A DNA stretch of 64,000 bases from Streptomyces xanthophaeus (GCF_030440515.1 NZ_CP076543.1:7293001-7357000), one strand, 5' to 3'; shown: positions 34,478 through 43,662, counted from the stretch's first letter. Notes: generated by a model not told the origin, from the sequence alone. Numbers and translations are program-made.

Positions 34478-34818
34478 GGTGTGCGGCTACCCGCACATCC
34501 CTCTTTGATGTCGCAAGCGATGCGATTCGTCCCCGTTGAACCCGTCGCGCGGGTGCGGAAATCGCGGAAGCGGTCGAGGGCGCGGTCCTCGCCCGCCGGC
34601 GGCCGAAGCGCGAGCGGTTCGGCGGCGTACCGGCCGTCGCGCTGAAGACCTTCTGGTACGTCGACGAGGAAACGGCGTTGGTGACGGGCGAGTTGATGCT
34701 TCCTCGGGTCCCCTTACGTACTCACCGTCCGCCACGGCCGGATTGCGGACGCTCGACGAACCGCTCATTCGAAGGCCGGTACGGGCATGAGTTGCGCTGC
34801 GGGGGACAGTCGGGGGGT
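34478..34818. other. 341-base region, possible gene remnant
   Basis: From about 34550 to 34720 one forward frame reads like protein (EIAEAVEGAVLARRRPKRER, then AVALKTFWYVDEETALVTGE). It is closed by a TGA at its left and has no start codon before 34678. I could not assign it. It may be the tail of a lost gene or simply non-coding. GGGTAT just before the YihY start lacks a suitable -35. Confidence 0.35.
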
Positions 34819-35865
34819 ATGACACCGCTACCGAGCCCAGCTCAGGGTCGTGACCGTGATCGTGCCGACATCGGGCGGGATTCCCTCGCCGGCCCGAGCG
34901 AGCGGGTCGAGGAGCGGGTCCCGGATCAGCCTTCAGACCTGCCCGCACGCTCCTGGCGGGCGGTACTGCGCGGCACGGCCGAGGAGTTCCGGAACGACGA
35001 GCTGGCCGATCGTGCAGCGGCCCTGACCTACTACGGGGTGCTGGCGCTCTTCCCCGCCCTCCTGGTTCTCGTCTCCCTGCTGGGCCTGGCCGGGGAGTCG
35101 ACGACCGCGCGCCTGCTGGACGACCTGCTGCAGCTGACGCCCGGCTCCGCCCGGGGCGTGATCACAGATGCGGTCGAGCAACTGCAGGGTCGCAGCGGCG
35201 TCGGGTCGCTGATGGCGATCGCCGGGCTCGTCGTGGCGCTGTGGTCCGCCTCGGGCTACGTGGCCGCGTTCATCCGGTCCGCGAACGCCGTCTACGACGT
35301 GCCGGAGGGCCGCCCGGTGTGGAGGGTGCTGCCCCTGCGCCTGGCGCTGACCGTCGCGGTGATGGTCCTCGCCTGTGCCGGCGCGTTGATCGTCGTCTTC
35401 ACCGGCGGCCTGGCGCGGCGCGCGGGCACCGCCCTGGGGATCGGCGACAGCGCCCTGGCGGTGTGGTCGATCGCGAAATGGCCGGTCCTCGTCCTCCTCG
35501 TCACCATCACGATCGCGCTCCTGTACTGGGCGGCGCCGAACGCCAAGGGCCGTGGATTCAGGTGGGTGACGCCAGGGAGCTGCCTGGCCCTGGCGATCTG
35601 GATGGCCGCCTCGGCCGGCTTCGCGTTCTACGTCGCGAACTTCGCCTCCTACAACAAGACGTACGGCACGGTCACCGGCGTGATCGTCTTCCTGGTCTGG
35701 CTGTGGATCACCAACCTCGCCTTCCTCCTCGGGCTCGAGTTCGACGCGGAACTGGCCCGTCAGCGTGCGATAGCCGCAGGGCTGCCCGAGGAGGCCGAAC
35801 CCTATGTGCGGCCCCGTGGAACCCGCGCCTGGAGCGATCAGGACCGCCGCCGCATGGAGCGGTGA
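34819..35865 (+). CDS. YihY/BrkB-family inner membrane protein
   Basis: A 348-residue protein with a polar N-terminus of about 55 residues, then six membrane helices of the YihY/virulence-factor BrkB family. Markers are DRAAALTYYGVLALFPALLV, the RSANAVYDVPEGRP loop, and the closing GVIVFLVWLWITNLAFLLG. The name ribonuclease BN is historical and wrong for this family; a transport or lipid role is more likely but unproven. A GTG 47 codons earlier is in frame but lacks a convincing domain. It heads the YihY-DUF3618-DUF4235 group. Confidence 0.83.
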   Translation: MTPLPSPAQGRDRDRADIGRDSLAGPSERVEERVPDQPSDLPARSWRAVLRGTAEEFRNDELADRAAALTYYGVLALFPALLVLVSLLGLAGESTTARLLDDLLQLTPGSARGVITDAVEQLQGRSGVGSLMAIAGLVVALWSASGYVAAFIRSANAVYDVPEGRPVWRVLPLRLALTVAVMVLACAGALIVVFTGGLARRAGTALGIGDSALAVWSIAKWPVLVLLVTITIALLYWAAPNAKGRGFRWVTPGSCLALAIWMAASAGFAFYVANFASYNKTYGTVTGVIVFLVWLWITNLAFLLGLEFDAELARQRAIAAGLPEEAEPYVRPRGTRAWSDQDRRRMER

Positions 35866-35911
35866 TCGCACAGGGCCGCGCCGCCTGCGCAGAAGGATCT
35901 GCTCGTGGCGT

Positions 35912-35936
35912 GGGTGCCCGTTCGTTTCCCGGGTAG
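35912..35936 (+). promoter_or_regulatory. SigB-type promoter candidate upstream of the DUF3618 gene
   Basis: GGGT (35912-35915), 15 bases, GGGTAG (35931-35936) matches GNNT-N15-GGGTA. The predicted leader would be about 115 bases. Confidence 0.5.
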
Positions 35937-36060
35937 GCGCGCGATGAGAACGGAGTGCGCATCGCAAGAGGGGTCCCCCGAGGCCGGCGCAGCCGTTTCC
36001 GGAGCAGACCATCGACAGCGTCACGGCCGATCCGGCCGAGATCAAGGAGAAAACGTTCCG

Positions 36061-36438
36061 ATGACGAACGAACCCCGAACCGCTATCGGCACACCCACCC
36101 CCGACGAACTGCGCGAGCAGGTCGAGCGCACCCGCGACGGACTCGGGCAGACCATCGAGGCGTTGGCGGACAAGGCCGACATCACGGCGCAGGCACGGGA
36201 GAAGGCGGCCGTCATGAAGGAACAGGCCGCCGCGACGGTCGGTGTCGTCGCCGACCGGATCCGTACGAAGACCCTGCATGCGGCGCAGCTGGTCAAGGAC
36301 ACGACGCCCGAGCCGGTTCTGGACAAGGCGGGCCGGGCTGCGAGCGTGGCACGGGCCAACCGCAAGTCGCTGCTCGTGGCCGGCGGCGCCGCTCTGATCG
36401 TCCTCCTGTTGGTGCGGCGCGGCCGCCGAAGCCGATGA
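36061..36438 (+). CDS. DUF3618-family membrane-associated protein
   Basis: A 125-residue protein with the DUF3618 start TPDELREQVERTRDGLGQTI and a long amphipathic helical stretch. One C-terminal membrane helix (SLLVAGGAALIVLLLV) is followed by basic residues. Typical of actinobacterial envelope-stress operons together with DUF4235 and phage-holin-like proteins. ATGA overlaps the next gene. Probably cytosolic N-terminus, tail-anchored. Confidence 0.85.
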   Translation: MTNEPRTAIGTPTPDELREQVERTRDGLGQTIEALADKADITAQAREKAAVMKEQAAATVGVVADRIRTKTLHAAQLVKDTTPEPVLDKAGRAASVARANRKSLLVAGGAALIVLLLVRRGRRSR

Positions 36439-36701
36439 AAGCGTCCGAGGTCGCGTACAGGCCGGTGGGTCTGGTCCTGGGCGCTGTCAGCGGCATGATC
36501 GCGGGGGCGGCGTTCAAGTAGGTCTGGAAGATCGTCGAAGGGGAAGGCGACGCTCCGAGCGCCACGGACGAAGACCGCTCCTGGAAGCAGATCCTGATCG
36601 CCGCCGCCCTCCAGGGTGCGATCTTCGCCGTGGTCAAGGCCGCTGTCGACCGCTCGGGTGCCGTGGCCACACGTCGCGTGACGGGCACCTGGCCGGGCTG
36701 A
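36435..36701 (+). pseudogene. DUF4235 protein interrupted by an in-frame TAG
   Basis: The frame starts MKASEVAYRPVGLVLGAVSG and reaches AGAAFK, then TAG at 36519-36521. It continues without shift as VWKIVEGEGDAPSATDEDRS, and then KQILIAAALQGAIFAVVKAA to the natural TGA. Together it is a complete 88-codon DUF4235 protein in which codon 29 is normally Gln (FKQVWK); CAG to TAG is a single transition. The ATGA overlap with DUF3618 is intact. As written, a 28-residue truncated peptide would be made unless the stop is read through. Confidence 0.85.
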
Positions 36702-36741
36702 CCCCCGCGCAGACCGGTGGCCGTTCTGTCCTGTCACGCCG

Positions 36742-38541
36742 TCAGGGAACGCGCAGCGCCAGTACGACGACGTCGTCTCCGGTAGCCGGGTCCGCCGGCC
36801 TGTTGCTGATCCGGTGGAGCAGTTCGTCCAGTGGGCGGTCGCCGTGGCGGGCGAGCAGGGCGACGAGTTGTGCCAGGGAGGCGTCGATGTCGTGGCCGCG
36901 GCGTTCGATGAGCCCGTCGGTGTAGAACAACAGCGTCGAGCCTGCGGGAAGGACGCGCCGGGCCTCGGTGCGGCGGAAGGGTCCGAGGTCCCTGTGCAGG
37001 AGGATGTCGTGCTCCTCCAGGAGGGTGACCCGGCCGTCGGGGGTACGCAGCAGCGGCGGCGGGTGGCCGGCGTTGGACCAGGTCAGCGTCCAGTCGGGAC
37101 CGCCGTCGGCGAGGTCGAGGCGTGCGTGGACCAGCGTGCCGCCGGCCTCGATGGGCAGGACCGAGCACGCCGCGTCGAGGGCGGTCAGCGCCGTGGCCGG
37201 GCTGTACGGCGGGTGGTCGAGGGTGGCCTGCCGCAGCATGCTGCGGATCTGGCCCATGATCGTGGCAGCGTGTATGTCGTGGCCGGTGATGTCACCCACC
37301 GTCACCATGAGGGCCCGGGGCTCGTCGCCGGGCGAGGCGGGCGGCAGGTGGTAGGCGTCGTACCAGTCCCCACCGATCATGTCGCCGACCGCGGCCGGCT
37401 CGTACAGGGCGCTGATCTCGACGGGGCCGGCAGCGGGGAGGTCGGTGAGCATGGCTTCCTGGAGCTGCCGGGCCACGGAGATGCGTTCGTCGAGGTGCAG
37501 GGCGCGCTCCACCGCCTGCGCAACGTAACCGGACGCGGCGGTGAGCGTGGCCTGCTCCGTGACGCCCACCTCATGCCGCTTGGCCCAGCAGACGGCGAGT
37601 ACGCCCAGCAGGGCGCGGCTGCCCCAGAGCGGCAGGCACAGCACGGTGGTGAAGCCCATACGGTCGAAGAACCCGACCGCCTCGGGGCTGTACCCGGCGA
37701 CGAGCGCCTCACGGTCGGGCACGAAAACCGCCCGCCGTTCCCGCATGGCCCGGGTGCTCGGGAACGCCGCGCTCGCGGGCAGCGTGAGGACCTCCCGTTC
37801 CACCGAGTGCTCGATGTCCGGGTCGGCAACCCGGTGCAGTTCGTCCTTGTCGGCGACCAGCAGGCCGACGTACGAGGGCTTCCCGACGCCGACGAAGAGG
37901 TCCCGCAGCCGGCGCCGGACGTCTTCCAGCCCGGACGTCTGGGCCAGTTCCTCCGATGCCCTCAGCAGCAGCTCGGCATGGTCCATGCCGGCCTGGGCCT
38001 CGTGCTCCAGGCGCTCCGCGTCGCTCCGGGCCCGCTCGGCGGTGGCCCGCGCGGTCTCCAGCACCCTCTGTGCGGACCGGCTCCGCGCCGACATGATGCG
38101 CAGGCGCAGCTCGGCGGAACAGGCCGCGGCCAGATCCTCCAGGTCGGCCAGCTCGCCCTCACTCCAGGTACGCGGCTCATGGGCGACGGCGCACAGGGAG
38201 CCCAGGACGAGCCCGTCCCCGTCGGTCAGGGGCATCCCGGCATACGCCGCGACCCCGAGATCCCCGACGGCCGGGCTGGTGCGGAGTCGCTCGTCGGCGC
38301 GCGCATCGGACACGACCAGAGGCTGCCCGGAGGCCACCACGTACCGGCAGAGCGAGTGCGACAGCGGCAGCGTGCGGCTCCCCGCCCAGGGCTCCGGCAG
38401 ACCGAACAGTCCGGGCAGAATCTGCCGGTCCTCCCCGACCAGCGAAACGAAGGCCACCGGCACGCGGAGCAGTCGTGAAACCAGGCGGGCGAACCGGTCC
38501 ATCCCCATATCGGAAGCTGCCGAAAGGCCGGCCAGCCTCAC
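36742..38541 (-). CDS. GAF-GAF-SpoIIE serine phosphatase (PP2C type)
   Basis: A 599-residue protein. It has GAF 1 (about 10-150; VPVAFVSLVGEDRQILPGLF), a coiled-coil linker (150-190), GAF 2 (190-355; FTTVLCLPLWGSRALLGVLA) and a C-terminal SpoIIE/PP2C domain with GGDWYDAYHL and GDITGHDIHAA. Predicted to dephosphorylate STAS antagonists in response to signals bound by the GAF domains. The start is a GTG with no good ribosome site, and the first GAF appears to begin abruptly, so the N-terminus may be shortened. A second phosphatase of this class lies at 17255-18541. Confidence 0.87.
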   Translation of the reverse strand: MRLAGLSAASDMGMDRFARLVSRLLRVPVAFVSLVGEDRQILPGLFGLPEPWAGSRTLPLSHSLCRYVVASGQPLVVSDARADERLRTSPAVGDLGVAAYAGMPLTDGDGLVLGSLCAVAHEPRTWSEGELADLEDLAAACSAELRLRIMSARSRSAQRVLETARATAERARSDAERLEHEAQAGMDHAELLLRASEELAQTSGLEDVRRRLRDLFVGVGKPSYVGLLVADKDELHRVADPDIEHSVEREVLTLPASAAFPSTRAMRERRAVFVPDREALVAGYSPEAVGFFDRMGFTTVLCLPLWGSRALLGVLAVCWAKRHEVGVTEQATLTAASGYVAQAVERALHLDERISVARQLQEAMLTDLPAAGPVEISALYEPAAVGDMIGGDWYDAYHLPPASPGDEPRALMVTVGDITGHDIHAATIMGQIRSMLRQATLDHPPYSPATALTALDAACSVLPIEAGGTLVHARLDLADGGPDWTLTWSNAGHPPPLLRTPDGRVTLLEEHDILLHRDLGPFRRTEARRVLPAGSTLLFYTDGLIERRGHDIDASLAQLVALLARHGDRPLDELLHRISNRPADPATGDDVVVLALRVP

Positions 38542-39028
38542 GGCCCGCAGCTGCGCGCTGCCCGGGTCTGCTCCGGATTCCTGGCCCTGTCTCGGCGTCT
38601 GTCCTCCGGCCGCGCTGTCCCGAAGCCCTCAAAGGCATGGTAGGCCAGCGCAGGGCCGCTCCGCCGGTCTACGGGGTCAAGGCAAGCCTTTCGGTGCGCA
38701 GGTCGAGGTGTGCACCCCGCCCACGGCGGATCTGACGGAGCCGAGGTCCGAACTGCCCCTGCTGCGCACGGTGATGGGCGGCCGCCGTCGCCGACGCGAC
38801 CACCTAGGCGAACGGTGGGACGATGGCAGGACCGCGGTAGAGGCGCGGGCACCCGTGCGCCCGTCCCTGGGCCGGGCCGGGCCGATGTTTCGCGCCGAGC
38901 CGGCGCGAGGCGAGCGAAGAGGGCGCGAGCGTCGCCACCGGTACACGAAAGGGCCTCGCCCAGTGCCCCGGGTCGCCGGCCGTCGGCGGACCCGGAACAG
39001 TGTCCGTTCCGGCAGGAGGACTTCTCTC
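38542..39028. other. 487-base divergent intergenic region
   Basis: It lies between the leftward phosphatase and the rightward SRPBCC gene. AGGAGG at 39014-39019 is the ribosome site of the latter. I find no gene with acceptable codon use and no clear promoter. Confidence 0.35.
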
Positions 39029-39481
39029 ATGGCCGTCCGCAACCAGCTGATCCATCGGCCCCCGCAGGCGGTGTGGGCGGTGCTCGCCGATCCGACCTTG
39101 TACGGGGAGTGGGTGGTCGGCCCGTCCGAGTCCACACCGCTCGATCCGGCCTGGCCGGAGGTCGGATCCCGGCTGCGCTACACCGTGCGGCTGGGCCCTT
39201 GGTCGACCGAAGGGGTGACGACCGTACGCCACGGGGAACCCGGCCGGGAACTGGAACTGGAAGCGTCGTTCAAGTCGCTGGGCACCGCGAGGATCTTCCT
39301 CCAGCTCCGGCCGTGGGGCGGGGAAACCCTGGTCGTCTGCGACGAGCACCCCTTGCGCGGCGTGGGCGGAACCCTGCACAACCCCGCGATCGAAGCCCTG
39401 CTCCAGCTCCGCCACCGGGGGATGCTGGCCCGCCTGGCCAAGATCGTGGAACACGATCACGCAGGGGCGCGCCACGCCTGA
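39029..39481 (+). CDS. SRPBCC-family (polyketide cyclase/dehydrase-like) protein
   Basis: A 150-residue single-domain SRPBCC protein. It starts MAVRNQLIHRPPQAVWAVLA, the typical first strand and helix, followed by WPEVGSRLRYTVRLGPWSTE and the C-terminal helix PAIEALLQLRHRGMLARLAK. The fold binds hydrophobic ligands, and no catalytic residues can be assigned. AGGAGG lies nine bases before the ATG. It stands alone. Confidence 0.82.
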   Translation: MAVRNQLIHRPPQAVWAVLADPTLYGEWVVGPSESTPLDPAWPEVGSRLRYTVRLGPWSTEGVTTVRHGEPGRELELEASFKSLGTARIFLQLRPWGGETLVVCDEHPLRGVGGTLHNPAIEALLQLRHRGMLARLAKIVEHDHAGARHA

Positions 39482-39862
39482 CGCGGTGGGGATCGGCGCC
39501 GGCCTGACGGGCCGGCCGCTCAAGGCACCGGCACCGGCACCGGTACATGGGCCGCGGCGCCGAGGACGAGCAAAAGTGCACCTACGAGGAAGGGCCCGGA
39601 GTTCCTCCCACTCCGGCGGCCGTCGACCGTGACGCGGTCGACCACCCTTCATGAGCCCGAACAGTGCCTCCGTACCCGACGCGCGCTCCTCGACGCCCCG
39701 GCGGCGCTCATCGGCGTCAGCATGTGACTTCGCCGGGCCGGCACCACCGCGACGCGACGGTGGCCTCGTGGTCCCGCTCGGCCCCTCTCCGAACGCGTCG
39801 GGCCGCACCGGCCTGATCCCCGGGATCCGGGGCAGACGGCAGGATGAGGAAGGTGGTTCCGC
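39482..39862. other. 381-base intergenic region with two inverted repeats
   Basis: GCCGGCC-TGACG-GGCCGGC (39498-39516) just after the SRPBCC stop may be its terminator. GGCACC repeated three times is at 39523-39540. GTCGACCG-TGACG-CGGTCGAC (39622-39642) is an 8-bp perfect inverted repeat of unknown role. Both hairpins share the loop TGACG. No gene is supported. Confidence 0.45.
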
Positions 39863-41146
39863 ATGCCTGGAATCCGTATGTGGTTCGGTCGCGTGAAGGA
39901 CGGCGCCGCGGCGCTCGGTGAGCGGCGTACGCAGGTGCAGGCGCGGCACGAGGCCGAGCTGCTGGCCGAGCGGCGGCGGGTCGCGGAGGCCCGCCGGGCC
40001 CGTCCGCGCAACCCGGACCCCGCCCGGGCGGTGCCCTGGGGCGTACGGGTCGCGGCCGAGGCCGGCTGGCGGTTCCTGGTGCTCGCGGCCGCCCTGTGGG
40101 TCATCATGCGGGTGATCGGTTCGGTCCGGCTCGTCGTCCTCGCCTTCGCGGCCGCCCTGCTGATCACCGCCCTGCTGGAACCGACGGTCGCCCGGCTGCA
40201 CCGTGCGGGGCTCGCCCGGGGGCTGTCCACCGCCCTGACCGCGCTCTTCGGGTTCGTCGTCCTGGGGCTGATCGGCTGGTTCGTCGTCTGGCAGGTGCTC
40301 GACAACCTGGACAATCTGTCCGGGCGGCTCCAGGAAGGCATCGAGGAACTGAAACGATGGCTTCTCGACAGCCCCTTCCACGTGACCGAGCAGCAGATCA
40401 ACGACGTTGCCGGCAGCCTGAGCGATGCCATCGGCACCAGTACCAGCGAGATCACCTCGACCGGGCTCCGGGGCGTGACCGTCCTGGTGGAGATCATCAC
40501 CGGAACGCTGCTGGCGATGTTCTCGACGCTCTTCCTGCTGTACGACGGCAGGCGGATCTGGCAGTGGACGCTGAAGCTGGTCCCCGCAGCCGCCCGGCCG
40601 GATGTCGCCGACGCGGGCCCGGCCGCCTGGGGCACCCTGACCGCCTATGTCCGCGGAACCTTGATCGTCGCCTTCATCGACGCACTCTTCATCGGTCTCG
40701 GCATCTACTTCCTGGGCGTGCCACTCGCCGTGCCCATCGCCGTGGTGATCTTCCTGGCGTCGTTCGTGCCCCTCGTGGGCGCCGTCGCGTCCGGGGCCCT
40801 CGCGGTGGTCGTCGCACTGGTCACCCAGGGGGTTTTCACCGCGCTGATGACCCTTCTGGTGGTGCTCCTCGTCCAGCAGATCGAAGGCCACGTGCTGCAG
40901 CCGTTCATCCTCGGACGGGCCGTACGGGTCCACCCGCTGGCGGTGGTCCTGGCCGTCGCCACCGGCGGAGTGGTCGCAGGCATCGGCGGAGCGGTCGTCG
41001 CCGTCCCGCTGGTCGCCGTGGCCAACACGGTGATCGGGCACCTGCGCGCCAGCCGCGGGGACGACGGTCCGGCGGACGGGTCCCCCGTGGCGGTCGAGGA
41101 GGAGCGGGCGGATCCACCCGATGCGCCGGACCAGGAACCCGCCTGA
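39863..41146 (+). CDS. AI-2E family (PerM-type) transporter
   Basis: A 427-residue protein with a charged N-terminal arm (1-60) and about seven to eight membrane helices of the AI-2E/PerM exporter family. Markers are VVLAFAAALLITALLEPTVA, the long loop LDNLDNLSGRLQEGIEELKR, and FIDALFIGLGIYFLGVPLAV with IEGHVLQPFILGRAVRVHPL. The acidic tail is cytosolic. Family members include Na+/H+ antiporters and proposed AI-2 exporters; the substrate is unknown. An ATG with a weak AGGAAGG site starts it. Confidence 0.88.
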   Translation: MPGIRMWFGRVKDGAAALGERRTQVQARHEAELLAERRRVAEARRARPRNPDPARAVPWGVRVAAEAGWRFLVLAAALWVIMRVIGSVRLVVLAFAAALLITALLEPTVARLHRAGLARGLSTALTALFGFVVLGLIGWFVVWQVLDNLDNLSGRLQEGIEELKRWLLDSPFHVTEQQINDVAGSLSDAIGTSTSEITSTGLRGVTVLVEIITGTLLAMFSTLFLLYDGRRIWQWTLKLVPAAARPDVADAGPAAWGTLTAYVRGTLIVAFIDALFIGLGIYFLGVPLAVPIAVVIFLASFVPLVGAVASGALAVVVALVTQGVFTALMTLLVVLLVQQIEGHVLQPFILGRAVRVHPLAVVLAVATGGVVAGIGGAVVAVPLVAVANTVIGHLRASRGDDGPADGSPVAVEEERADPPDAPDQEPA

Positions 41147-41204
41147 CACCCAGGCGGGGGCCGCCTTCAGTGCCCCGGCGGCCGGCCGGCCGCGAAAGGC
41201 CGTG

Positions 41205-41990
41205 TCAGTTCCCGCTCTCCGTGGCGGACGGTGCGGGGGTGCGCCGGTGCGAGCGGACGAGCGCGAGGTAGTCCGCCGCCAGGCGGTGGCAGTCCCCGGG
41301 CCAGCGGGCCGAGACGTAGTTGCCGTCCCGCACCGTGAAACCGCGACCGGGGCGCGCCGCGGTGTCCCGAACCGGCAGCGGCGGGCCGGCCAGGAAGTGG
41401 CCCGGATCCGCCAGGGCCGCGGTGACCTCCGCCTGGACGGTCGCCGGGTAGGTCCGGTAGTAGCGGCCCAGCCACAGCCGGGTCAGGTTCCAGGCGGTCA
41501 GTTCCAGCAGCGAGGTCAGGGCCGTGGTCCGCCGGCCGTGGAGCACCGACCGCCCGGTCGTGGGGTCCTTCGCCCGCGCGGCCAGCAGCACACCGTGGCA
41601 CACCGCCCCCACCGGCAGCCCCAGCAGGAAGACCCGCGCGAACAGCCGCTGCGCGGCCGTGTCCTCCAGCAGCGTACGCATCCCCTGGGCGTGCCCGCCG
41701 GGTACGAACAACCCCGTCAGGACGGCCGGATCGACCTCGGCGTAGGACAGCGGGGCCCGGAACCAGGAGTCGTCGGTCAGCCGCCGGTAGGCTGCCAGCT
41801 CGGCGCGCCGGGTCATCAGCCACGGGGAGAGCCAGGAGAAGCCGGTGTCGGTGAGCCGGCGGTCGGCCAGGGCGACCCGCCCGTCGGGCGTCGCGAACCG
41901 TACGTCGTGCCCGGCGTCCCGCAACGCGGCCCACGGCACGGCCGCCTCGGTCGGATCGTAGCCGGACGAGGGCAGCAGAAAGACGATCAA
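41205..41990 (-). CDS. DJ-1/PfpI-type class I glutamine amidotransferase-like protein
   Basis: A 261-residue protein with the PfpI/DJ-1 fold: start IVFLLPSSGYDPTEAAVPW, FVPGGHAQGM, and the nucleophile elbow VGAVCHGVLLAARA with a likely catalytic Cys-His. Relatives include deglycases, chaperones and hydratases of small aldehydes. It begins at TTG with GGAGCACC upstream. It is divergent from an AraC-type regulator, its probable controller. Confidence 0.82.
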   Translation of the reverse strand: MIVFLLPSSGYDPTEAAVPWAALRDAGHDVRFATPDGRVALADRRLTDTGFSWLSPWLMTRRAELAAYRRLTDDSWFRAPLSYAEVDPAVLTGLFVPGGHAQGMRTLLEDTAAQRLFARVFLLGLPVGAVCHGVLLAARAKDPTTGRSVLHGRRTTALTSLLELTAWNLTRLWLGRYYRTYPATVQAEVTAALADPGHFLAGPPLPVRDTAARPGRGFTVRDGNYVSARWPGDCHRLAADYLALVRSHRRTPAPSATESGN

Positions 41991-42204
41991 AAGGTGCTCC
42001 TTCGGGTGCGCATACGGCTAGGCCGTCTGCGTGCAGGCTGCGTGCCGGCTGCGGACGGCGTGTCTGCGGCCCGGCCTGCCGCAACAGGCAGCCCGACCCT
42101 AAGAGCGCCGCCGCGCCCGGTCATTCACCCTGGCGGCCACCTCGTTGACTCTCCGGCCTCCATGGACGGTTGACGGGGGGCCGCGCCCGGCATTGACTGC
42201 CGCC

Positions 42205-43218
42205 ATGCCCAGCATCGAGCCGTCCACCGTCGCCGCGTCCTACGCGCGCGCCGTCCTGGACGCAGCGCCGGACGGAGCCGGCGGCACGACCGGAACCGGG
42301 ACCGAGACCGGGACCTGGGCCTCGCCCGCGGAGCGCCTCCCGTTCACCGAGGTGCGCGCCCTGTGGGACACGGTGATCGGCACCGGCGGCGGCGACCCGC
42401 ACGCCGGTCTCCGTGTCGGGGACGGGATCAAGCCGGGCAGTCTCCACATCCTCGGCCACGTCGTACTCACCTGCGCGAGCCTGGCGGAGGCCGCCGAAGC
42501 GGCCGTTCGTTACCACCCCCTGGTCAGCCAGGCCGGCAGGGTCTCCCTGGAACGCGGTGGCGAGGCCACCCGTATCCGGTACCGGCCGACCGTCGACCCG
42601 GCCACCATGCACCCCCAGCAGGTGGAAGCGGTCGTCGCCGCCATCGTGCGGGCCGCCCGCTGGATCGCCGGGGACGACTGGGCGCCGCTGTCGGTGTCCT
42701 TCACCCACGCCCGGACCGGCTCCGCGCAGCCGTACGCCCGGATCCTCGGCTGCCCCGTCACCTTCGGCGCCGCGGAGAACGCGCTCACCGTCGCCAACCT
42801 CGATCTCGACCGGCCCCGCGCCCCGCGCGACCCCGGACTCGGCGCCCTGCACCGTGCCTACGCCGACCGGCTGCTGCGGGAGCTGTCGACCGCCGTGACC
42901 CTCGCGGAGCGGGTCCGGCAGTGGCTGGACCACGCCCCGCTCGACGGCGCCGCCCTCGCCGACGCGGGCCGGGGCGTCCACCTCAGCCCCCGTACCCTGC
43001 GCCGGGCCCTCCAGGAGGAGGGCACCTCCTGGACGGCCCTCCTCGACGCGACCCGGCACCGCCGGGCCCGTCGGCTGCTGGAGACCACGGACCTGCCGCT
43101 CGACCGGATCGCCCCGCTCGTCGGCCTGAGCGGCGCCACGGCCCTGGTCCGTGCGTTCACCCGGTGGGAAGGCATCACCCCCGGCGTCTACCGGGCCCGG
43201 GGCACGGGCTCCGCATGA
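42205..43218 (+). CDS. AraC-family transcriptional regulator
   Basis: A 337-residue protein with an N-terminal Arabinose_bd-like sensor (FTEVRALWDTVI, GLRVGDGIKPGSLHILGHVV, then AAVRYHPLVSQAGR). It ends in an AraC double helix-turn-helix (VHLSPRTLRRALQEEGTSWT to LVRAFTRWEGITPGVYRAR). The ATG gives the best match to the family start. It is divergent from the DJ-1-like gene with about 214 bases between, which suggests a regulator-target pair. Ligand unknown. Confidence 0.85.
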   Translation: MPSIEPSTVAASYARAVLDAAPDGAGGTTGTGTETGTWASPAERLPFTEVRALWDTVIGTGGGDPHAGLRVGDGIKPGSLHILGHVVLTCASLAEAAEAAVRYHPLVSQAGRVSLERGGEATRIRYRPTVDPATMHPQQVEAVVAAIVRAARWIAGDDWAPLSVSFTHARTGSAQPYARILGCPVTFGAAENALTVANLDLDRPRAPRDPGLGALHRAYADRLLRELSTAVTLAERVRQWLDHAPLDGAALADAGRGVHLSPRTLRRALQEEGTSWTALLDATRHRRARRLLETTDLPLDRIAPLVGLSGATALVRAFTRWEGITPGVYRARGTGSA

Positions 43219-43230
43219 ACACGGTCACGG

Positions 43231-43662
43231 TCACGGTCGCGCCGGACCCGTCCCGGAGGCGCACGAACGGCACAACCCGCGGTAGGTGACCTCGACCGCG
43301 GACACGATGAAGCCGAACCGCTCCTCCGGCGGCAGATCGGCCGGCGTGCCGGACGCGTGGACGTCGCGGATGGTGCCGCAGCCCGTGCACACCAAGTGCT
43401 GGTGCGGGTGGTGCGCGTTGGGATCGAAGCGCTTGACCCGGCCCTGTACGGAGACCTCCACCACCTCCCCGATCGCGACCAGCTCGCCCAGGGTGTTGTA
43501 GACGGTCGCCCGGGCGATCTCGGGCAGCCGCTGCGCCGCACGGGCGTGCACCTCGTCCGCAGTGAGGTGCACGTGATCGCCGTCGAGGACCTCCACGACG
43601 ACACGCCGCTGGGACGTCATCCGCCAGCCGCGCCCTCGAAGCCGCTCCAGCAGGTCACTCAT
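43231..43662 (-). CDS. Fur-family peroxide-responsive regulator (FurA/CatR-like)
   Basis: A 143-residue Fur protein with a winged helix (about 1-75; RMTSQRRVVVEVL, EIARATVYNTLGEL), the metal site region HHPHQHLVCTGCG and a second CxxC (CRSC). Divergent placement against katG fits the actinobacterial pattern in which a FurA/CatR-type repressor controls the catalase-peroxidase and is inactivated by peroxide. An iron-uptake role is less likely. Confidence 0.87.
   Translation of the reverse strand: MSDLLERLRGRGWRMTSQRRVVVEVLDGDHVHLTADEVHARAAQRLPEIARATVYNTLGELVAIGEVVEVSVQGRVKRFDPNAHHPHQHLVCTGCGTIRDVHASGTPADLPPEERFGFIVSAVEVTYRGLCRSCASGTGPARP

Noticed and set aside
34550..34720. Protein-like frame before the YihY gene, as an N-terminal extension of YihY
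   Set aside because: The YihY family starts much later, and the ATG at 34819 gives a normal length. The upstream part has no start codon of its own.
34808..34820. GGGTAT as a SigB-type -10 for YihY
   Set aside because: It overlaps the start codon and no GNNT lies 14-16 bases upstream.
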